This document shows positions 5,238-8,505 of a DNA stretch of 8,505 nt, piece after piece. Position 1 is the first letter of the stretch. Every line of letters starts with the position of its first letter. Made by a program: the position numbers and the translations under genes. Source of the stretch: Alphaproteobacteria bacterium (GTDB taxonomy: Bacteria > Pseudomonadota > Alphaproteobacteria > M2410); the NCBI GenBank assembly GCA_021774955.1, contig JAJFIN010000011.1, positions 1 to 8,505 on the forward strand, given 5' to 3'. The notes below the pieces were generated by a model that did no database searches, was not told the origin of the DNA, and worked only from the letters and a program-made list of their open reading frames with translations.

Positions 5238-7319
5238 TTAGCCTTCAACTTTCGAAAACTCAGCAACACTCGCAAGTGTTGACCTAATTTGCGCAAGGAT
5301 GAGTAAACGATTGTGTCTAATGTTTGTGTCACCCGCATTCACCGTTACTTCATCGAAAAATGCATCGACCGGCTCGCGCAATACAGATAGGGACGCCATC
5401 GCCGCTTCATAATTTTCTTTGTCGACATGGCCTCGCACATTTTCAACAGCATCTGAAAGACGCGCATAGAGCACGCGTTCTTCGTCTTGCTCGAACAATG
5501 CGACGTCGGGAGTGCCGGAATAGGTTGCTTTGTCTTTTTTCTCTTCTTTCGAAAGGATGTTCACCGCCCGACGATAAAGCGTCAGCAAGTTGGCGCCGTC
5601 TTCGCTATCTAGGAACTGTCTGAGCGCTTCGGTGCGTGCTACAATCAATACTAGATCGTCTTGTCCGCCAAGCGCGAACACAGCGTCGATCAAATCGTGG
5701 CGCAGGCCGGCTTCCCTCATGTGAACTTTGAGCCGATCGGCAACGAAGGCTAACAGGTCTGCTACTTCGCCATATTCAACGATGCGCTTTCCGGACGCGC
5801 CATCAATCGAGTGCTGCGCGGCGGCTTGCTTAAACAATTCTATTAGATGGATACGGACATTGTTTTCAAGAATGATGCGGATCATGCCCAATGCCGCACG
5901 ACGCAACGCAAACGGGTCCTTCGAGCCGGTTGGTTTTTCATCGATTGCCCAAAACCCGGTCAAGGTATCGACCTTGTCGGCGAGAGCGACAGCAATACTC
6001 ACCGGTTCAGACGGGCATTGGTCATCGGGACCAAGCGGCGCGTAATGATCCGCCACGGCTTGAGCGACACTTTCAGGGCGCCCTTCTTCAAGCGCATAAT
6101 AATAACCCATCAGGCCTTGCAGTTCAGGAAACTCATAGACCATGTCAGTAGTGAGGTCCGCCTTGGCGATACTCGCAGCCTCGCTTGCCAGATTTTCATC
6201 GGCACCAACAATCTTGGCAATCGATTTGGATAGTTTTCCGATCCGTTCGATTTTTGCCGCGACCGTTCCCAACCGCGCATGAAAGACCATCTTGTCGAGG
6301 CGCCCAGAAAACTGCTCAAGTTTTGTCTTGCGGTCTTGATCCCAAAAGAACTTGGCATCGGCGAGCCGCGCGCGCAACACGCCTTCATTGCCAGAGATAA
6401 TTTTGCCGCCGTTATCCTTGGTTTCCATGTTGGACACAAAGATGAAGTGAGGGGCAAGCTTGCCAGTCTTTCGGTCAAGCGTTGAAAAATATTTTTGGTG
6501 GGAGGCCATCGATGTCATCAAGACTTCTTCCGGTAGATCCATGAACGACGGATCGATCTCACCCATATGAGTAACGGGCCATTCAACCAAACCTGTCACT
6601 TCATCAAGGAGACCTTTGTCTTCTTTGAGTTCCAATCCGGCAGCATCGGCGATCCCTTGCGCGTCTGACCAGATCTTGTCTCGGCGCTCATCTTGATCAA
6701 GAACAACATGGGCTTTGGCGAGTTTCTTTTGGTAGTCAGCAAAAGACGCAATTTTTATTGGGTCCGGAGCCAGAAAGCGGTGACCCCTTGTAGCGTTCCC
6801 GACGTTTATGGTTTCAAAGTCAAAGACAATCGCCTTTCCATCCAAGAGGCACAGGATCGAATGTAGCGGGCGCACCCACCGCAAAGCCCCACTGCCCCAT
6901 CTTTGAGATTTAGCCCAAGGAAAATCTCTGATGACTGCCGGTACGATGTCGCTGATAACGTCCGTCGTCGGACGGCCTTTTTCTTCGATGGTTGCCACAT
7001 AGAAGGACCCCTTCGGGCCTTCTCTTGTCTCGACCTGCTCGAGGGTCAATCCGACGGAGCCTAGAAACCCATTAATTGCTTTCTGCGGAGCATCCGTCTT
7101 AGGCCCTTTGCGTTCCTCTCGCCGGTCCGGTTGGGCAAGTGGTAAGTCATCTATCACCAAGGTAAGTCGTCGTGGCGTGACAAATGATTGAGCAGTGTCA
7201 ATGTCAAAACCAGATTGCTTGAGACGGTCGGTCACAAGCCGCTTTAAATCCGTTGCTGCTTTCGCCTGCATGCGTGCGGGAATTTCTTCAGAGAATAATT
7301 CGAGCAAAAACTCCGCCAT
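5238..7319 (-). CDS. glyS: Glycine--tRNA ligase, beta subunit
   Basis: A 693-residue subunit of bacterial alpha2beta2 glycyl-tRNA synthetase. The alpha subunit activates glycine; beta binds tRNA-Gly and is needed for aminoacylation. The N-terminus MAEFLLELFSEEIPARM is typical for the family. Further family landmarks are KGP (71-73), RWVRPLHSILCLLDG (147-161), RGHRFL (179-183), LADAKFFWDQD (319-329), the HD-like middle region with ELQGLMGYYYA (399-409) and SKDPFALRRAALG (466-478), and a C-terminal DALR-type anticodon-binding domain ending in NRLLILAQIRSTLASVAEFS (670-689). Length and ends match complete homologues. Start: ATG 7319, preceded by GGAGG (7328-7332) with 8-nt spacing. Only 3 nt separate it from the glyQ stop, so translation of the two subunits is probably linked, helping equal supply. 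No frameshift or missing block was seen. Confidence 0.97.
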   Translation of the reverse strand: MAEFLLELFSEEIPARMQAKAATDLKRLVTDRLKQSGFDIDTAQSFVTPRRLTLVIDDLPLAQPDRREERKGPKTDAPQKAINGFLGSVGLTLEQVETREGPKGSFYVATIEEKGRPTTDVISDIVPAVIRDFPWAKSQRWGSGALRWVRPLHSILCLLDGKAIVFDFETINVGNATRGHRFLAPDPIKIASFADYQKKLAKAHVVLDQDERRDKIWSDAQGIADAAGLELKEDKGLLDEVTGLVEWPVTHMGEIDPSFMDLPEEVLMTSMASHQKYFSTLDRKTGKLAPHFIFVSNMETKDNGGKIISGNEGVLRARLADAKFFWDQDRKTKLEQFSGRLDKMVFHARLGTVAAKIERIGKLSKSIAKIVGADENLASEAASIAKADLTTDMVYEFPELQGLMGYYYALEEGRPESVAQAVADHYAPLGPDDQCPSEPVSIAVALADKVDTLTGFWAIDEKPTGSKDPFALRRAALGMIRIILENNVRIHLIELFKQAAAQHSIDGASGKRIVEYGEVADLLAFVADRLKVHMREAGLRHDLIDAVFALGGQDDLVLIVARTEALRQFLDSEDGANLLTLYRRAVNILSKEEKKDKATYSGTPDVALFEQDEERVLYARLSDAVENVRGHVDKENYEAAMASLSVLREPVDAFFDEVTVNAGDTNIRHNRLLILAQIRSTLASVAEFSKVEG

Positions 7320-7322
7320 GGA

Positions 7323-8204
7323 TTAAACCTCCACGCCTTGGGTTTTAAGCCACTTCTCCGAGCATGCTCGTGCGAGCGCTCGGACCCGACCAATATAGGC
7401 GGCGCGCTCGGTCACGCTGATGACACCGCGGGCATCGAGTAGATTGAAAATGTGACCTGCTTTGAGCATTTGGTCATAGGCCGGCAAAGGTAAGTCCTTG
7501 TCTGCAATCGCCATGCATTCGGCTTCAGCATCGGAAAAATGCTGGAATAAAACATCCGTATTGGCGTGTTCGAAATTGTAGGCCGAAAACTCTTGTTCGC
7601 TTTGCAGGAAGACATCGCGGTACGAAACACCGGCGCCATTGAAATCAATGTCGTAAATATTGTCGATGCCCTGGATATAGGTCGCTAGACGCTCCAAACC
7701 GTAGGTCAGTTCACCGGTTACGGGATGACAATCAAATCCGCCAACCTGTTGGAAATAAGTGAACTGGCTGATCTCCATGCCATCAAGCCAAACCTCCCAG
7801 CCGAGACCCCAGGCGCCCAGTGTGGGGTTTTCCCAATCGTCCTCTACAAACCGAACGTCATGGCTCAACAGATCAATGCCAAGTGCGGTTAAGCTTTCAA
7901 GATAAAGGTCCTGAATGTTATCGGGCGATGGTTTTAATATGACCTGGTACTGATAAAAATGCTGTAGCCGGTTTGGGTTATTGCCGTAGCGACCATCGGT
8001 TGGCCGACGAGAGGGCTGAACGTATGCGGCATTCCAAGGTTTCGGTCCCAAGGCTCTCAAGGTGGTCGCCGGATGCGAAGTTCCCGCCCCCATCTCCATA
8101 TCATAGGGTTGAAGCAGCACGCAGCCTTGATTGGACCAATAGGTCATGAGTTTCAGAATCAGGTTCTGAAACGAATTATCAGCACTGTTCGAATCGACTG
8201 CCAC
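7323..8204 (-). CDS. glyQ: Glycine--tRNA ligase, alpha subunit
   Basis: A 293-residue catalytic subunit that forms glycyl-adenylate and charges tRNA-Gly together with GlyS. It has the class II fold and is nearly invariant across bacteria. Visible landmarks are GCVLLQPYDMEMGAGTSHPA (27-46), AAYVQPSRRPTDGRYG (59-74, motif 2 region with the Arg pair), NRLQHFYQYQVILKPSP (78-94), DDWENPTLGAWGLGWEVW (122-139), QVGG (153-156) and GLERLA (169-174, motif 3). The start is GTG 8204: GGAAGAG sits 6 nt upstream, and the family's conserved sequence begins a few residues later. The frame stays open for over 100 bp upstream but has no ATG, GTG or TTG there, which supports GTG. First gene of the operon with glyS and ppdK. 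The C-terminus runs to WLKTQGVEV, as expected. Confidence 0.97.
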   Translation of the reverse strand: MAVDSNSADNSFQNLILKLMTYWSNQGCVLLQPYDMEMGAGTSHPATTLRALGPKPWNAAYVQPSRRPTDGRYGNNPNRLQHFYQYQVILKPSPDNIQDLYLESLTALGIDLLSHDVRFVEDDWENPTLGAWGLGWEVWLDGMEISQFTYFQQVGGFDCHPVTGELTYGLERLATYIQGIDNIYDIDFNGAGVSYRDVFLQSEQEFSAYNFEHANTDVLFQHFSDAEAECMAIADKDLPLPAYDQMLKAGHIFNLLDARGVISVTERAAYIGRVRALARACSEKWLKTQGVEV

Positions 8205-8210
8205 CGGGTT

Positions 8211-8217
8211 CTCTTCC
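8211..8217 (-). promoter_or_regulatory. Shine-Dalgarno GGAAGAG fixing the GTG start of glyQ
   Basis: Reads GGAAGAG on the minus strand with a 6-nt spacer (AACCCG) before GTG 8204. It is the only purine-rich site near a usable initiation codon in this open frame. Confidence 0.65.
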
Positions 8218-8259
8218 AGGAAGTCCTTGAAATTACGGGAGAATCTGAATGCGCTTTTA

Positions 8260-8277
8260 CGCGGAGAGTGCCCCGCG
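8260..8277 (-). other. GC-rich hairpin in the glyQ leader
   Basis: CGCGG (8273-8277 read on the minus strand) pairs with CCGCG (8260-8264) around an 8-nt loop, just downstream of the predicted transcription start. There is no T-run, so it is not a terminator. It may stabilise the operon mRNA. Confidence 0.35.
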
Positions 8278-8290
8278 CAAAGGCAAGGGG

Positions 8291-8319
8291 AAGCTACAAG
8301 CGCGACCCATGAGGGTCAA
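8291..8319 (-). promoter_or_regulatory. Sigma-70-type promoter of glyQ-glyS-ppdK
   Basis: On the minus strand the -35 TTGACC (8314-8319) and -10 TAGCTT (8291-8296) are separated by exactly 17 nt. The -35 matches the consensus at five of six positions; the -10 is weaker. Transcription would start near 8284, giving a leader of about 80 nt before GTG 8204. This is the best promoter in the 200 bp upstream of the operon. Confidence 0.6.
8304..8317. promoter_or_regulatory. Possible operator: GACCC-N4-GGGTC overlapping the glyQ -35
   Basis: Perfect 5-bp arms (8304-8308 and 8313-8317) around ATGA. It covers most of the -35 box and part of the spacer, where a bound protein would block RNA polymerase. 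No known regulator is recognised from this motif. Confidence 0.35.
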
Positions 8320-8400
8320 GGCAATGTTGCGTATGCGAAGGTGAGAAAGGCATGGACCGTCCGGGCAGATTTCCATCCAGAATTGCGCATCAAACCCCCG

Positions 8401-8504
8401 CGTTATCCTGAGGAGGATGTGCAACATCCGTCTCGAAGGAGTGAAGTTTCATCTCCGCCATGCCTCCTTCGAGACGCCGCCTTTGGCGGCTCCTCAGGAT
8501 GACG
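8401..8504. repeat. REP/BIME-like composite inverted repeat forming a four-way cruciform
   Basis: Outer arms 8401-8415 and 8490-8504 pair over 15 bp with one G-T. Inside the left arm is a hairpin GATGT-GCA-ACATC (8416-8428); then inner arms 8429-8441 and 8464-8476 pair over 13 bp around a 22-nt loop; then a second hairpin CCGCC-TTT-GGCGG (8477-8489). Blocks abut with no unpaired base at the junction. The phrases ATCCTGAGGAG and TCTCGAAGGA are, from memory, typical of dispersed intergenic repeats in many alphaproteobacteria. It lies about 80 bp upstream of the glyQ promoter and could end or protect transcripts or bind nucleoid proteins. The window stops one base past the outer arm. Confidence 0.8.
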
Positions 8505-8505
8505 T

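Noticed and set aside
8258..8310. Possible leader peptide upstream of glyQ (minus strand, ATG GGT CGC ... GCG TAA, 17 codons)
   Set aside because: Its ATG lies between the -35 and -10 of the best promoter, so it would not be transcribed from it; there is no run of Gly codons as expected for attenuation.
8205..8330. Longer N-terminus for glyQ
   Set aside because: The frame is open upstream but has no ATG, GTG or TTG, and the conserved family sequence begins shortly after the GTG at 8204.

Overview
The window looks like chromosomal DNA from a mid-GC alphaproteobacterium. Pointers are the glyQ-glyS-ppdK gene order, the split alpha2beta2-type glycyl-tRNA synthetase next to pyruvate phosphate dikinase, a SleB-type cell-wall hydrolase in a non-spore-forming context, and a dense cluster of GANTC sites, the CcrM methylation motif of this class. 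I cannot name a genus. All complete genes appear intact and nothing resembles an IS element, prophage, CRISPR array, tRNA or rRNA.

Left part, + strand (1-1528): the 3' end of an unidentified acidic protein gene closes at a strong rho-independent terminator (216-256). It is followed by a gene for a membrane-anchored protein built as signal anchor, acidic domain, long charged coiled coil, pentapeptide-repeat stack and Pro-rich tail. The fragment's C-terminus resembles part of that protein, so the two may be diverged tandem paralogues. A possible ECF-sigma promoter lies between them.

Centre (1559-2549): a convergent gene encodes a membrane-anchored SleB/CwlJ-family hydrolase. Upstream lies about 300 bp of non-coding DNA carrying seven GANTC sites within 224 bp and several short palindromes, two of which share the core CCCTATAT. 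Two of the GANTC sites flank a candidate promoter for the hydrolase, suggesting methylation- and cell-cycle-linked control.

Right part, - strand (8204 to 2550): glyQ, glyS and ppdK are packed with 3- and 6-nt gaps as one operon. The first two encode the alpha and beta subunits of glycyl-tRNA synthetase. The third encodes PPDK, which interconverts pyruvate and PEP. A good promoter (TTGACC, 17 nt, TAGCTT) with an overlapping GACCC-N4-GGGTC palindrome sits about 90 bp upstream of the glyQ GTG start.

Far right (8401-8504): a 104-nt composite inverted repeat folds, without unpaired bases at the junction, into a four-way cruciform. It is a REP/BIME-like intergenic element and may continue past the window edge.
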